53,747 nt of DNA from an uncultured Rickettsiales bacterium (GTDB lineage Bacteria; Pseudomonadota; Alphaproteobacteria; UBA8366), in contig CAJWTF010000009.1 of the NCBI GenBank assembly GCA_913046825.1, positions 1 to 53,747 on the forward strand, in the 5' to 3' direction. Of the stretch, positions 17,560 to 27,567 are shown in pieces. Below the pieces are notes generated by a model. It saw nothing but the letters and a program-made list of their open reading frames with translations, had not been told where the DNA came from and did no database searches. A program made the position numbers and the translations under genes. Position 1 is the first letter of the stretch. Each line of letters opens with the position of its first letter.

Positions 17560-18649
17560 TTGCGGCATCGTTGGACTTCCGAATGTCGGTAAATCGACGC
17601 TATTCAACGCCCTGACTGAAACTGTTTCGGCGGAAGCAGCGAATTATCCATTCTGCACGATCGAGCCGAATGTCGGGCGTGTACCGGTACCCGACGAACG
17701 GTTGGACCGAATCAGCGGTATTTCTAAGTCCGCCAAAACTGTGCCAACGTTCCTTGAATTCGTCGACATTGCCGGACTCGTGCGAGGCGCTTCGAAGGGC
17801 GAAGGGCTGGGCAATAAGTTTCTCGCGAATATCCGTGAAGTAGATGCCATCGTCATGGTGCTGCGCTGCTTCGAGGACGAGAACATCACCCATGTGGAAG
17901 GCTCTATTGACCCGGTCCGCGATGCCGAGACGGTCATGACCGAATTGCTGTTGTCCGATTTGGAGAGTATCGAGCGCCGGATCGAGCCCATCGAGAAACG
18001 CGCCCGCCAAGGAGAGAAAGAAGCCAAGCAACAATTCGCCGTGATGGAACCGATCCTTGCTGCCCTGCGCGAAGGTCTACCCGCGCGCACGGTCGAGGTC
18101 TCAGCCGGTGAAATGTCGATTTTCCGACAGCTAAATCTCCTCACGGCAAAACCGATGCTCTATGCCTGCAATGTGGAGGAAGAAAGCGCCGCCAACGGCA
18201 ATGCCCATTCGCAAGCGGTCAAGGCCATGGCCGCCAAAGAAGGCGCCGAGACGGTTGTCGTTTCGGCGGCGATCGAGGCGGAAGTCTCCCAGCTTGGTGA
18301 TGCGGAAGAGAAGGCCGAGTATCTAGAATCGCTTGGCCTCTCCGAAGCCGGTCTCGACAGGGTTATTCGGTCTGGGTATAAATTATTGAAATTGTTGACT
18401 TACTTTACATCAGGCCCGAAGGAAAGCCGGGCCTGGACCGTATCCGAGGGCACCACGGCGGCTCCTGCGGCCGGCAAGATCCATACTGATTTTGAACGCG
18501 GGTTCATTGCCGCTGAAACCATCGCTTTTCACGACTTCATCGAGTGCAACGGTGAACAAGGCGCAAAAGACACGGGCAAAATGCGGCTCGAAGGCCGAGA
18601 CTACACAGTTCGCGACGCGGACATCATCTTGTTCCGGTTTAACGTTTAA
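17549..18649 (+). CDS. ychF: Redox-regulated ATPase YchF (Obg family)
   Basis: A 366-residue Obg-family P-loop protein. G1 is GLPNVGKST (9-17) and [20 protein letters not shown] covers G3. The usual NKxD is replaced by the NVEE-type motif (YACNVEEE) that marks YchF and its preference for ATP. The C-terminal TGS-like part includes [25 protein letters not shown] and [11 protein letters not shown]. It is involved in translation and oxidative-stress response. It overlaps pth by 11 bases; an ATG at 17543 is the alternative start. Confidence 0.96.
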   Translation: MGFNCGIVGLPNVGKSTLFNALTETVSAEAANYPFCTIEPNVGRVPVPDERLDRISGISKSAKTVPTFLEFVDIAGLVRGASKGEGLGNKFLANIREVDAIVMVLRCFEDENITHVEGSIDPVRDAETVMTELLLSDLESIERRIEPIEKRARQGEKEAKQQFAVMEPILAALREGLPARTVEVSAGEMSIFRQLNLLTAKPMLYACNVEEESAANGNAHSQAVKAMAAKEGAETVVVSAAIEAEVSQLGDAEEKAEYLESLGLSEAGLDRVIRSGYKLLKLLTYFTSGPKESRAWTVSEGTTAAPAAGKIHTDFERGFIAAETIAFHDFIECNGEQGAKDTGKMRLEGRDYTVRDADIILFRFNV

Positions 18650-18780
18650 GCGACTGCACGACCCGCCTGCCGTTGACTTGGCCGAGGAATCGGACACCTG
18701 AATCCATAACCTTTGGATATTCAGAGGCGCATTCTGCGACCAACCCGGTCGGATGCGCGAGCAGACGCAAGGACACCACC

Positions 18781-20010
18781 ATGAATGATATGATGACCAC
18801 CGAAACACTGCCGGCACTGAACGGCATCAAGGTCGTGGACCTAACGCAATTCGAGGCAGGACCGTCCTGCACGGAGGCGCTCGCCTGGCTCGGCGCCGAT
18901 GTGGTGAAGGTCGAGGAGCCGAAACGAGGTGAGCCCGGCCGCTGGGGATTCACCGACATGCCCGGCGTAGATTCGACTTATTTCGTATACTACAACCTCA
19001 ACAAGCGCAGCGTGACCTGCAACCTTAAGAGCGACGAGGGCAAGGCGCTGCTCACCAAGATGATCGAGCAGGCCGACGTGGTGATCGAGAACATGGCACC
19101 AGGCACCTTTGCCCGTCTTGGATTCGACTACCCACGTCTGAAGGCAATTAATCCGCGTATCATCTTCGCGCAGGTCAAAGGATTCGCGCCCGACAGCAAA
19201 CATGCGAACTATCTTTCCTTCGATATGATCGCCCAGGCGACGGGGGGTACGATGGGCATTAACGGCATGCCTGACGAGCCGCCGATCCGACCCGGCTCGA
19301 CCGTCGGCGATACCGGTACCGGCATGCTTTTGGCGATGGGCATCATCGCAGCATTGTTCCAGCGAGTTACCACCGGCAACGGCCAGCACATCCAGATTGC
19401 CATGCGCGACGCCATGCTGAACTATTGCCGCACACCAATGAGCCGCCAAGCCGCCCGCGATGATGTCTTGCCGCGCGGTGGCAATGGTGTTTCCGGCACC
19501 GCGCCCGGCGGGCTCTATCCCTGCAAGCCGGGAGGGCTTGATGATTACTGCTATATCTTCTGCTCCCGCGGCAACGAGGATCATTGGAAGCGGCTCTGCC
19601 AGGTCATTGGTCGCCCAGACATGATCGACGACCCACGCCTGGCAAATGGTGACCTGCGCTTCCAGCATCAGGCAGAGGTGGACAAAGCGATTACCGACTG
19701 GACCATGCAGCACACAAAAACCGAAGTGATGGAAGCCATCGCCAGCCAAAAAGTGCCCTGCGGTGCGGTCTACAATACCTATGAGCTGATGCGCGATGAG
19801 GATTTCCTCAAGCGCGGCATGATGCAGGAGGTTGAACAGCCGGAGCGCGGCAAGGTTACCGTCGCCGGATGGCCACTACAGATGTCCGGCAGTCACGTCC
19901 CAATCAAACCGGCGCCCGTGCACGGCAGCAATAATGAGGACGTCTATGGCGAATGGCTCGGCATGGAAGCCGATGACGTTAAGGCGATGCGGGAAAGAGG
20001 CGAGATATAG
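18781..20010 (+). CDS. CaiB/BaiF (class III) CoA-transferase, formyl-CoA:oxalate CoA-transferase-like
   Basis: A 409-residue family III CoA-transferase. Family blocks: LNGIKVVDLTQFEAGPSC, WLGADVVKVEEPKRGEPGR, NLNKRSVTCNLKSDEGK, VVIENMAPGTFARLG and the FDMIAQATGG segment, whose Asp (about 148) is the probable nucleophile. AAGGA lies upstream of ATG 18781, so a longer frame from 18673 is discarded. It is convergent with a ThDP-dependent 2-hydroxyacyl-CoA lyase / oxalyl-CoA decarboxylase homologue. That pairing recalls frc/oxc, so oxalate/formyl-CoA or 2-hydroxyacid CoA metabolism is a reasonable guess. Substrates are not fixed by sequence. Confidence 0.88.
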   Translation: MNDMMTTETLPALNGIKVVDLTQFEAGPSCTEALAWLGADVVKVEEPKRGEPGRWGFTDMPGVDSTYFVYYNLNKRSVTCNLKSDEGKALLTKMIEQADVVIENMAPGTFARLGFDYPRLKAINPRIIFAQVKGFAPDSKHANYLSFDMIAQATGGTMGINGMPDEPPIRPGSTVGDTGTGMLLAMGIIAALFQRVTTGNGQHIQIAMRDAMLNYCRTPMSRQAARDDVLPRGGNGVSGTAPGGLYPCKPGGLDDYCYIFCSRGNEDHWKRLCQVIGRPDMIDDPRLANGDLRFQHQAEVDKAITDWTMQHTKTEVMEAIASQKVPCGAVYNTYELMRDEDFLKRGMMQEVEQPERGKVTVAGWPLQMSGSHVPIKPAPVHGSNNEDVYGEWLGMEADDVKAMRERGEI

Positions 20011-20012
20011 AA

Positions 20013-20036
20013 CCCTCTCCCGCAAGCGGGAGAGGG
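20013..20036. terminator. Bidirectional terminator between convergent CoA-transferase and lyase genes
   Basis: CCCTCTCCCG (20013-20022) and CGGGAGAGGG (20027-20036) form a perfect 10-bp stem with loop CAAG, exactly between two convergent stops. No T-run follows. Similar hairpins occur as dispersed REP-like repeats in many genomes, so it may be both a repeat and a terminator. Confidence 0.65.
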
Positions 20037-20049
20037 TCGAAGTAAAGAC

Positions 20050-21717
20050 CTACGTCGTCAGCCAGCCAAATTGCTGCGGCTTGCGGCCGGCCTCGTGGTG
20101 CAAACGAACATTGATGAGGGCTGGGCCATCATGGGCCATGGCTTCATCGAGCGCGCCCCGCAGGTCCGCCGGATCTTCGACGTACCAACCTTTGCCACCA
20201 AAGGCTTCCATCATCTTCTCATAGCTCGGCCCCATGGTGAGGACCCGGGGCGGCAGAGGCCCTTCCTTCGGAAATTCCTCGATGCCGGTGCCAATACCGC
20301 CATTGTTTAACACGACGATTTTCACCGGCAGGCCGAGGCGGCATGCGGTCTCGATCTCCATGCCGGAGAAACCGATAGCGGAGTCGCCGGAGACCGAGAC
20401 GATCGGCCGCTCCGGATGGACAACAGCGGCGGCAATAGCGAAGCCCATGCCGATTCCCATGGTGCCGTAACTGCCCGCATCAAGGCGCAGACGCGGGTTG
20501 GCGTTTGGCAGCTGGGTGCGGCCAATATCCATGGTATTGGCACCCTCGCCGATGATCACCGCATTCTCGGGCATCCATTCGCGGATATCCTTGAGCGCGC
20601 GATAGTAGTTGGTCGGCGATGAATTGTCGTCGATCATCGGTTGGATTGATTCGGCGTTTCCTTTGGCCTTCTCGGCAATAGCTTTGTGCCAGTCCGTGTC
20701 CGACGGATAGAACCATTGGCGATCTTCGAGCGCCTTGTTGAGCTGCCCGACGATGGCCTTGCCGTCGCCGACGAGCCCGACTTCTGTCGGAACATTGTTG
20801 CCGATGGATTCAGCCGAAATATCGAGCTGAATGATCCGCACGCCCTTCTTAAAACGGGGCGACATGCCGTAGTGCATGATCCAGTTGAGACGCGCACCCA
20901 TCACAAAGATCACGTCGGCTTCCTTCAACGCGTGGCTACGCGCCGCGCCAACAGATAGCGGGTGATTGTCGTCCATGACACCCTTGCCGAGCGGTGAGGC
21001 CAGGAACGGCAGTTGCGTGCGCTCGATAAAGGCGCGCACTTCGTCCTCGGCTCGCGACCAGGCCATGCCTTTGCCGACGATGACGACGGGATTTTTTGCG
21101 TCTTCCAGAACATCGAGAGCCTTCTCCACATCCTCCGGCATCGCTTGCATGCGTGGCGCCTCCGGAATGACGGCCGTCTCCACTGCATCTTCTTCCTCGA
21201 CCTCGCCGTTGATGATGTCATCCGGCATATCGAGATAGACGGCACCGGGGCGGCCATAGATAGATTGGCGCACTGCCAGTTCGACATAGAACGGGATGCG
21301 ATGTACGTGCTCTACCGCATGGGCAAACTTACAGAACGGCGAGGCAATCTGAACTTGGCGTTCTTCTTGGAACGCGCCCATGCCGTTCTGATATGTTGGC
21401 GAAGCGCCACCAATCATGATCATCGGCCAGAAGTTCTGCTGCGCATTGGCGAGGCCGGCAAGGCCGTGGACCACGCCGGGGCCCGAAACGGTGAGGCAGG
21501 CACCTGGCCGTCCAGTCATATAGCCGACCGCTTGCGCGGCATAAGACGCCGATTGCTCGTTCCGCATGCCGACATACTGAATACCTTCTTCCTGCGCGGC
21601 GGCGGCAATCGGCTGCACCGGAAATCCGACAATGCCGAACATATAATCGACACCCTGTTTCTTGAGTTCGCGCGCCATCAATGTGGCGCCGGTGACCTTA
21701 CCCATCGTGCTCTCCAT
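20050..21717 (-). CDS. ThDP-dependent 2-hydroxyacyl-CoA lyase / oxalyl-CoA decarboxylase family protein
   Basis: A 555-residue thiamine-diphosphate enzyme. The N-terminal PYR domain has FGIVGFPV and the catalytic Glu in MRNEQSASYA (about 54), plus SGPGVVHGLAGLANA and IYGRPGAVYLDMPDDI. The C-terminal PP domain has VSGDSAIGFSGMEIETACRLG...VVLNNGG, a GD(S)...NN cofactor motif. GAFQEERQV and the overall pattern look closer to 2-hydroxyacyl-CoA lyase (HACL) than to classical Oxc, but the two families are close. Reactions would be cleavage to formyl-CoA plus an aldehyde, or oxalyl-CoA decarboxylation. GGAGG precedes the ATG at 21717, so a longer frame from 21834 is rejected. Confidence 0.85.
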   Translation of the reverse strand: MESTMGKVTGATLMARELKKQGVDYMFGIVGFPVQPIAAAAQEEGIQYVGMRNEQSASYAAQAVGYMTGRPGACLTVSGPGVVHGLAGLANAQQNFWPMIMIGGASPTYQNGMGAFQEERQVQIASPFCKFAHAVEHVHRIPFYVELAVRQSIYGRPGAVYLDMPDDIINGEVEEEDAVETAVIPEAPRMQAMPEDVEKALDVLEDAKNPVVIVGKGMAWSRAEDEVRAFIERTQLPFLASPLGKGVMDDNHPLSVGAARSHALKEADVIFVMGARLNWIMHYGMSPRFKKGVRIIQLDISAESIGNNVPTEVGLVGDGKAIVGQLNKALEDRQWFYPSDTDWHKAIAEKAKGNAESIQPMIDDNSSPTNYYRALKDIREWMPENAVIIGEGANTMDIGRTQLPNANPRLRLDAGSYGTMGIGMGFAIAAAVVHPERPIVSVSGDSAIGFSGMEIETACRLGLPVKIVVLNNGGIGTGIEEFPKEGPLPPRVLTMGPSYEKMMEAFGGKGWYVEDPADLRGALDEAMAHDGPALINVRLHHEAGRKPQQFGWLTT

Positions 21718-21955
21718 ATTAGAGCCTCCGGCGCAATTGCCGGGGCAGCGTTGAATGCAACTTTTTATGGAGATACGCGGATTTCCGTGCGAATCCACCC
21801 ATGGCGCGCAATATCCTGCCAGGACCAACAGCATCGGGCTGATCTGACGGTCAATTTGTATTTTTCCTACGCCTTAATATCCTCAAATCAGATTTCCATG
21901 TTTCTTCCTTCGGCTTCGCGGTCCATATCTCTGATATAGAACAAGGGAGAGCTTT

Positions 21956-22720
21956 ATGGGACGTGTGCAGGATCAAGTGGCTGTCGTGACTGGGGCCGCA
22001 AAGGGATTGGGCGAGGCGATCGCCCTGCGGCTGGCAGAGGACGGCGCGAAACTGGTCCTTGGCGATATTGACGGCCAAGGGCTCTCGAGCACGGCGGCGG
22101 CGATCCGGGAAGCTGGCGGCGAAGCAGTGACGGTGGTTGGCGACATCACCGAGGAGGAACCGGCCGGGAATTTAATCGAATCCGCTATCGAACATTTCGG
22201 CCAGATCGACATTCTGGTGAACAATGTCGGTGGCAGCCGGAATTCCAAGATATGGAAAATGCCGGTCGAGGATTGGGATTACACGATCAAGCTGAACCTG
22301 CGCGGCACATTCCTGTGCACCCGCGCCGCCGTCCCGCACATGATCAAACGGAAACAGGGCAAGATCATCTGTCTGTCATCGGGTGCCCGTGAGGGCACGC
22401 CGTGGACCGCCTATTATCAGGGTGGCTCCTCCTATTCAACCTGCAAGGCTGGCGTGCACGGTTTCATGCGTGATTTGGCCTTGGAATTGGCCGAATTCAA
22501 CATCAACGTTAATTGCGTGGCGCCTGGCCCCATCGATACGGAAAAGGCGGGTGCCAACCTGCGAAAGCTAAACGAAACAGTGGATTTCAGCCCCGACCGG
22601 ATGACGCCGCTCGGCCGATTGGGCCAACCGATAGAGGTCGCAAACGCCGTGCTGTTCCTGGCGTCCGACGAAGCCTCATATGTATCGGGCCATACACTAG
22701 CGGTCGCAGGCGGGCGTTAA
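21956..22720 (+). CDS. SDR-family NAD(P)-dependent oxidoreductase
   Basis: A 254-residue classical SDR: VTGAAKGLGEAIALRLAEDGA binds the cofactor, NNVGG is the structural NAG-like motif, LSSGAREG holds the catalytic Ser, YSTCK the Tyr-x-x-x-Lys pair, and VSGHTLAVAGGR ends it. Unlike the minus-strand SDR at 8848 it keeps all catalytic residues. AGGGAGAG lies before the ATG. It diverges from the ThDP enzyme across about 240 bases and leads a plus-strand group with a dienelactone hydrolase, so it may act on a product of the same pathway. The substrate is unknown. Confidence 0.88.
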   Translation: MGRVQDQVAVVTGAAKGLGEAIALRLAEDGAKLVLGDIDGQGLSSTAAAIREAGGEAVTVVGDITEEEPAGNLIESAIEHFGQIDILVNNVGGSRNSKIWKMPVEDWDYTIKLNLRGTFLCTRAAVPHMIKRKQGKIICLSSGAREGTPWTAYYQGGSSYSTCKAGVHGFMRDLALELAEFNINVNCVAPGPIDTEKAGANLRKLNETVDFSPDRMTPLGRLGQPIEVANAVLFLASDEASYVSGHTLAVAGGR

Positions 22721-22805
22721 GACACGCGCAAAATTCTTGTTCGAAACGCTGTTGCTGCATAGAGTTCGCTCCAGCAAATTTATTCCACAAAGGGAGGCCC
22801 GACAA

Positions 22806-23474
22806 ATGGGCAAAATGATCAAATTGACGGCCGCTGACGGCCACGAGTTCGACGCGTATAAAGCTACACCGGCGGGAACGCCAAAGGGCGGCATTTGCGT
22901 CATCCAAGAAATTTTCGGTGCCAATGCGCATATCAAGGAAGTTGCGGACGGCTATGCCGCTGATGGGTATCTCGCCATCGCCCCGGCCCTCTATGACCGG
23001 GCGGAATCCGGCGTTGAACTCGGCTACACAGCCGAAGACATGCAAGCAGGCCGGGATTTCCGGGCCAAGGTCGGCGACGACGGTCCGGTCGCGGATATCG
23101 CCGCCGTGGTCAAGGAACTCCAATCTACCGGTAAGGTTGGCACGGTCGGCTATTGCTGGGGCGGGACGTTGTCCTACCTGGCGGCAACACGCGTTGACGG
23201 CGTCGCGGGCTCCGTCGTCTATTATGGCGGCCAAATTATTCCCTACAAAGACGAGACCGCGAACGCCCCCTTGCAAATGCATTTCGGCGAAATGGATGCA
23301 GGCATCCCAATGGATGATGTTGACGCCATCAAGGCCGCGCATCCGCAAGCGGACGTCCACGTCTACGATGCCGATCACGGCTTCAACTGCGATCATCGCG
23401 GCCAATACGACGAAGCGAGCTGCAAACTGGCACGGGAGCGCAGCCTGGCCTTCTTTAGACAGAACGTAGGCTAG
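22806..23474 (+). CDS. Dienelactone hydrolase family protein
   Basis: A 222-residue alpha/beta hydrolase. The nucleophile is Cys117 in GYCWGG, the Asp lies around 164 in FGEMDAGIP and the His at 191 in DADHGF, giving the Cys-Asp-His triad of dienelactone hydrolase. An N-terminal VIQEIFGAN holds the conserved Glu. AAGGGAGG lies about nine bases upstream of ATG 22806, which decides against a longer frame from 22737. The rhodanese gene follows after 4 bases, so the two are coupled. The substrate need not be dienelactone. Confidence 0.9.
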   Translation: MGKMIKLTAADGHEFDAYKATPAGTPKGGICVIQEIFGANAHIKEVADGYAADGYLAIAPALYDRAESGVELGYTAEDMQAGRDFRAKVGDDGPVADIAAVVKELQSTGKVGTVGYCWGGTLSYLAATRVDGVAGSVVYYGGQIIPYKDETANAPLQMHFGEMDAGIPMDDVDAIKAAHPQADVHVYDADHGFNCDHRGQYDEASCKLARERSLAFFRQNVG

Positions 23475-23478
23475 TTGA

Positions 23479-23877
23479 ATGGCACTCAAGAAAAGCGCGA
23501 TGCAGCTCGTCGCGGAAGCCGAGGCGGAGATCGAAACGATCTCCGCCGAAGACGCCAAAAACTTGATTAGTGACGGGAACACGGTGATCGTCGACCTCCG
23601 CGATATTCGTGAATTATGGAATGGCGGTACGATCCCGGGCTCGCTCCATGCCCCTCGCGGGATGTTGGAATTTTGGGTCGATCCGCAGAGCCCCTATCAC
23701 CGCGAGGTTTTCGCATCCGGCAAGAAACTTGTCTTTTTCTGCGCCGGAGGCCTGCGCTCGGCATTGGCGGCGAAAGTCGTTCAAGACATGGGGGTGACAC
23801 CGGTGGCGCATATCGCCGGCGGTTTCGGCGCCTGGACCGAAGCTGAAGGCCCGGTCGTGCTTAAGGAGAAGAAGTAG
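23479..23877 (+). CDS. Rhodanese-domain protein
   Basis: A 132-residue single-domain rhodanese: VIVDLRDIRELWNGGTIPGSLHAPRG and the active loop FFCAGGLRSA with Cys88, ending GGFGAWTEAEGPV. The Cys should carry persulfide in sulfur transfer. The longer GTIPGSLHAPRGMLEFWVDP region matches a subgroup often found near metabolic hydrolases. It lies 4 bases after the hydrolase and is convergent with mtnP, 28 bases away. Confidence 0.9.
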   Translation: MALKKSAMQLVAEAEAEIETISAEDAKNLISDGNTVIVDLRDIRELWNGGTIPGSLHAPRGMLEFWVDPQSPYHREVFASGKKLVFFCAGGLRSALAAKVVQDMGVTPVAHIAGGFGAWTEAEGPVVLKEKK

Positions 23878-23905
23878 GCGTGCAGCGCTTCTAATAGAGC
23901 TGCAA

Positions 23906-24793
23906 TTAGCCGCTGAGAACACGGCCAGCAACAGCCGATAGTTTCTCAACGAGCACCGGGTCGCGGGCTTCCGGTGCCGTAATAATCGCCGTATCTAACG
24001 CTGTATGGCACCCGGCAGAGCACAGGGTGCTGCGTCCTGCAAGACGCGGGATGGTAGCGCGTACAACATCGCGCCCCTTATCCGCATTCGCCATCAAGAC
24101 CTGGATGATGGTCTCTACCGTGACGTCGTCATGGTCCGGATGCCAGCAGTCGAAATCGGTAACCATGGCGACGGTCGCGTAGCACATCTCGGCCTCGCGG
24201 GCGAGTTTGGCTTCAGGCATATTGGTCATGCCTATGACCGCGCAGCCCCATTGACGGTAGAGCTCCGATTCCGCCCGGCTGGAGAATTGCGGCCCTTCCA
24301 TCGCCAAGTATGACCCGCCGCGCACGGCTTCGACACCAGCTTGCGTGCATGCCGAGGCCAATGCATCCCCAAGCCGTGAGCAGACCGGCTCCGCCATAGA
24401 GACGTGAGCCACCAATCCCGTGCCGAAAAAACTCTTCTCGCGGGCAAAGGTGCGATCGATGAATTGATCGACAATCACGAAGGTGCCGGGTGGCAAATCC
24501 TCACGCAACGATCCGACAGCGGAGAGGGAGAGGATCTCCGTGACGCCGGCGCGTTTCATCGCATCGATATTGGCCCGGAAGTTAAGCTCCGACGGTGGAA
24601 TGCGATGACCGCGACCATGGCGCGGTAGAAAGACCAATTTCTGCCCACCAAGCTCGGCGAACATTAACTCGTCCGAGGGTTCTCCGAACGATGATTCAGT
24701 CTTCCGCCATTCAACATTCTCAAGGCCGTCGATATCGTAAAGGCCGCTACCGCCAATTATGCCTATGACAGGAGAGGTGCTGTGGTTGGTCAT
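23906..24793 (-). CDS. mtnP: S-methyl-5'-thioadenosine phosphorylase
   Basis: A 295-residue purine phosphorylase of the MTAP family that splits methylthioadenosine into adenine and methylthioribose-1-phosphate in methionine salvage. Motifs: GIIGGSGLYDIDGL (11-24), FLPRHGRGHRIPPSE, LSAVGSLRE, YLAMEGPQFSSRAESELYRQ, IGMTNMPEAKLAREAEMCYA and TDFDCWH. Length is normal. A terminator-like repeat separates it from the bc1 operon, which is read into it from upstream. Confidence 0.93.
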   Translation of the reverse strand: MTNHSTSPVIGIIGGSGLYDIDGLENVEWRKTESSFGEPSDELMFAELGGQKLVFLPRHGRGHRIPPSELNFRANIDAMKRAGVTEILSLSAVGSLREDLPPGTFVIVDQFIDRTFAREKSFFGTGLVAHVSMAEPVCSRLGDALASACTQAGVEAVRGGSYLAMEGPQFSSRAESELYRQWGCAVIGMTNMPEAKLAREAEMCYATVAMVTDFDCWHPDHDDVTVETIIQVLMANADKGRDVVRATIPRLAGRSTLCSAGCHTALDTAIITAPEARDPVLVEKLSAVAGRVLSG

Positions 24794-24817
24794 CTATTTT
24801 TCTCTATCCAGTGACCT

Positions 24818-24843
24818 ACCTTTCGACAGGCTCAGGGTGAGGA
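24818..24843. repeat. Partial copy of a TTCGACA-type dispersed repeat
   Basis: ACCTTTCGACAGGCTCAGGG followed by TGAGG is half of a hairpin repeat whose full copy lies 20 bases further on (24862-24890, TGAACTTGTCGAA core). Similar units with TTCGACAAGCTCAGG occur scattered through many proteobacterial genomes. It is inverted relative to the full copy. Confidence 0.5.
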
Positions 24844-24853
24844 GGCAACCGTT

Positions 24854-24895
24854 AAAAAAAACCTCATACTGAACTTGTCGAAGTATGAGGGTTTT
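24854..24895 (-). terminator. Rho-independent terminator of the petABC operon
   Basis: On the minus strand CCTCATAC (24890-24883) and GTATGAGG (24869-24862) form an 8-bp perfect stem around a 13-base loop, followed by eight T (24861-24854). It starts about 25 bases after the cytochrome c1 stop. The loop carries the TTCGACAAG repeat core, so a dispersed repeat seems to be used as a terminator. Confidence 0.75.
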
Positions 24896-24919
24896 TCCGA
24901 TTAATTCTTTTGGGCAGCG

Positions 24920-25729
24920 TTAGTGTACGTTAGCCCAAATCCGTTTCTTCACAGCGATCATCAGACCCAACAGCACGATCAGGAACAGGACAACCTTTAT
25001 GCCCATGCTCTTGCGTTGTTCTAGGTTCGGCTCCGCCGCCCAGGCCAAGAAGGTCGTGACGTCTCGCGCCATCTGTTCGACCGTCGGCTTGGTACCATCG
25101 GTGTACTCTATTGCGCCTTCAGAGAGGGGCGCTGCCATAGCGATTTGATTGCCGGCGAAATACTTATTGTAGTTCATGTTTTCGCCCACCTTTACATCGG
25201 CAGGAGGATCTGTATACCCAGTCAGAATGCCATAAACATAATCCGCACCGCCAAATTGATGGCCTTTTGGATAAAGAAGATAATCCATACCGTAAGCACG
25301 AGCATCTACGATCAGCGACAGGTCTGGCGGTAATGCGCCATTATTACCCGCCCGCGCAGCATTTTCGTTAGGAAATGGGTTCGCGAACTTGTCGGCTGGA
25401 CGTGCGGGACGGTCGAACATCTCACCGTCGTCATTCGGGCCATCCGTCACTTCAAATTCAGCCGCAAACGCCTTCACTTGATCTTCGGTATAGCCCAATT
25501 GCATCAGGTTGCGGTATGCCACGTGGCGAAGCCCATGACAGCCCGCACAAACTTCCTTGTAAACCTGGAGGCCGCGCTGAGCTTCCCCCCTGTCAAAGCT
25601 GCCAAAAATGCCATCCCAGGACCATTTCTGACGTGGAACGTCGACACCTCCAGCGGCAATCGATTCGCTTACCGCCGTCATCATTAAAGCACCCGCAAGC
25701 GCGCTCAGGATCAGATTTTTGTGCATCAT
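24920..25729 (-). CDS. petC: Cytochrome c1 of the bc1 complex
   Basis: A 269-residue exported, membrane-anchored c-type cytochrome. It has a signal peptide (residues 1-26), heme-binding CAGCH (61-65), the axial Met in IAMAAPL and a C-terminal anchor ([14 protein letters not shown]). It passes electrons from the Rieske centre to soluble or membrane cytochrome c. Its ATG overlaps the stop of petB in an ATGA. Order petA-petB-petC is standard. Confidence 0.95.
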   Translation of the reverse strand: MMHKNLILSALAGALMMTAVSESIAAGGVDVPRQKWSWDGIFGSFDRGEAQRGLQVYKEVCAGCHGLRHVAYRNLMQLGYTEDQVKAFAAEFEVTDGPNDDGEMFDRPARPADKFANPFPNENAARAGNNGALPPDLSLIVDARAYGMDYLLYPKGHQFGGADYVYGILTGYTDPPADVKVGENMNYNKYFAGNQIAMAAPLSEGAIEYTDGTKPTVEQMARDVTTFLAWAAEPNLEQRKSMGIKVVLFLIVLLGLMIAVKKRIWANVH

Positions 25730-27012
25730 TTCTTCTCCATCTTCGCTGCGGTTGCCCCTGCAGCTGCACTACCGCCCCCTCCCGTTACGGGTTCGCTAAT
25801 ACTCGTCGGCAAGGAAAGTGGTGTTTCCAGCTTACCAAGGATCGGCAATAAGATCAGGAAGTGGAAGAAGTAATACGCCGTGCCGGCCTGGCTAATGTAG
25901 AGCCACATACCTTCCGCCGGTGCCGCGCCGCAGAATCCCAACAGCACGCAATCCGCTATCAGGATCCAGATGAACCACTTGTATATCGGCCGATACCGGC
26001 AGCTTCGCACCCGCGAGGTGTCAAGCCATGGCACGATGAAGAGAACACCGATTGAGCCGAACATCGTCAGCACCCCACCGAGCTTAGCAGGAATTAACCA
26101 GAAGAAATCGAAAGTAATAGCACGGAGCATCGCGTAGAATGGCAGAAAGTACCATTCCGGCACGATATGCGCCGGTGTCGAGAGTGAGTTTGCCTCGATG
26201 TAGTTATCCGCATGCCCCATGTAGTTAGGCAGATAGAAGACGAACAGCGCGTAGATAAGTATGAAGGCAATGAGGCCCACCGAGTCTTTTGCGGTGAAAT
26301 ACGGCGTAAACGGGACCGTGTCTTGGCCTGGCTTCACATCAATACCATCGGGATTATTTGAACCCGCAATATGAATTGCCACCACGTGCAATCCAACAAC
26401 GCCGAAGATCACGAAGGGCAGCAAGAAGTGAAGCGAAAAGAAACGGTTCAGCGTCGCGTTATCAACGGAGAAGCCGCCCCACAACCAAGTTACGATCGGA
26501 TCGCCAATAATCGGAATGGCCGAGAATAGATTGGTGATAACGGTAGCGCCCCAGAAACTCATCTGGCCCCATGGCAATACATAACCCATGAAGGCAGTAC
26601 CCATCATCAACAGCAGAATTATAATGCCCAGCATCCAGATAATTTCGCGCGGCGCTTTGTATGAACCGTAGTAAAAACTGCGGAAAATATGGATATACAC
26701 GACAATGAAGAACATCGACGCGCCGTTCATATGGATATAGCGGATCAACCAACCGTAATTAACATCCCTCATAATGCGCTCGACGCTGTCGAATGCATGG
26801 TCCACGTGGGCTGTATAATGCATTGAGAGGATAATGCCGGTTACAATCATCACCACCAAACAGACGCTCGCCAAGGCGCCGAAATTCCAAAAATAATTCA
26901 GATTCTTGGGCATCGGAAAATCCCGATACTCATGCTGCATGTAAGAGAAGACGGGCAACCGCTCGTCGACCCAACGAATCACGGGGTTCGTGATTTCCTG
27001 TTTCGAACTCAT
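25726..27012 (-). CDS. petB: Cytochrome b of the bc1 complex
   Basis: A 428-residue inner-membrane protein with eight expected helices, carrying the two b hemes and the quinol sites. Visible features: [26 protein letters not shown] near the N-terminus, [45 protein letters not shown] for the second pair of His ligands, and [13 protein letters not shown] (the PEWY motif of the Qo site). A Gly/Ala-rich C-terminal extension is present. It starts 12 bases after petA. Confidence 0.96.
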   Translation of the reverse strand: MSSKQEITNPVIRWVDERLPVFSYMQHEYRDFPMPKNLNYFWNFGALASVCLVVMIVTGIILSMHYTAHVDHAFDSVERIMRDVNYGWLIRYIHMNGASMFFIVVYIHIFRSFYYGSYKAPREIIWMLGIIILLLMMGTAFMGYVLPWGQMSFWGATVITNLFSAIPIIGDPIVTWLWGGFSVDNATLNRFFSLHFLLPFVIFGVVGLHVVAIHIAGSNNPDGIDVKPGQDTVPFTPYFTAKDSVGLIAFILIYALFVFYLPNYMGHADNYIEANSLSTPAHIVPEWYFLPFYAMLRAITFDFFWLIPAKLGGVLTMFGSIGVLFIVPWLDTSRVRSCRYRPIYKWFIWILIADCVLLGFCGAAPAEGMWLYISQAGTAYYFFHFLILLPILGKLETPLSLPTSISEPVTGGGGSAAAGATAAKMEKK

Positions 27013-27024
27013 TGCGGTACTCCC

Positions 27025-27567
27025 TTAACCGATCTTGATCTTGGTGTCGTCGAGGAACTTATAAGGCGGAACCGCAAGATTAAGCGGTGCCGGGCCCTTA
27101 CGAATGCGCCCCGACGTATCGTAATGCGAGCCGTGGCAGGGGCAGAACCACCCGCCGTATTCACCCTTCGGATCGCTGGCTTTCTGGCCGAGCGGCACGC
27201 AACCGAGATGTGTACAGACACCGAGGAGGATCAGCCATTCCGGTTTTTGCGTCCGGTCCGCATCCGCTTGGGGATCGATCATCTGGTCCAACGCAACCGC
27301 ACCGGCGGTCTTGATTTCCTCAACGGAGCGTCGGCGCACGAACACAGGCTTCCCCCGCCATTTCACCGTGATGCTTTGACCCATCTCGATTTTGCTCAAA
27401 TCGACTTCCGTCGACGCCAAAGCCAAGACGTCCGCAGCCGGGTTCATTTGATCGATCAATGGCCACGCAAACGATGCTGCGCCAACAGCACCCATCGCGC
27501 CCGCGGCCAACACCAGAAAATCGCGTCGAGACTCGTCGTGGTCCGCCGCTTGGGACGATTCCGCCAT
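27025..27567 (-). CDS. petA: Rieske iron-sulfur subunit of the bc1 complex
   Basis: A 180-residue protein with a twin-arginine type N-terminus ([19 protein letters not shown]) that serves as membrane anchor. The [2Fe-2S] motifs are CTHLGC and CPCHGS: two Cys and two His bind the cluster, and the other two Cys form the disulfide. It accepts an electron from ubiquinol and passes it to cytochrome c1. ATG 27567 is preferred over GTG 27576 because AGAGG lies about nine bases upstream. Confidence 0.95.
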   Translation of the reverse strand: MAESSQAADHDESRRDFLVLAAGAMGAVGAASFAWPLIDQMNPAADVLALASTEVDLSKIEMGQSITVKWRGKPVFVRRRSVEEIKTAGAVALDQMIDPQADADRTQKPEWLILLGVCTHLGCVPLGQKASDPKGEYGGWFCPCHGSHYDTSGRIRKGPAPLNLAVPPYKFLDDTKIKIG

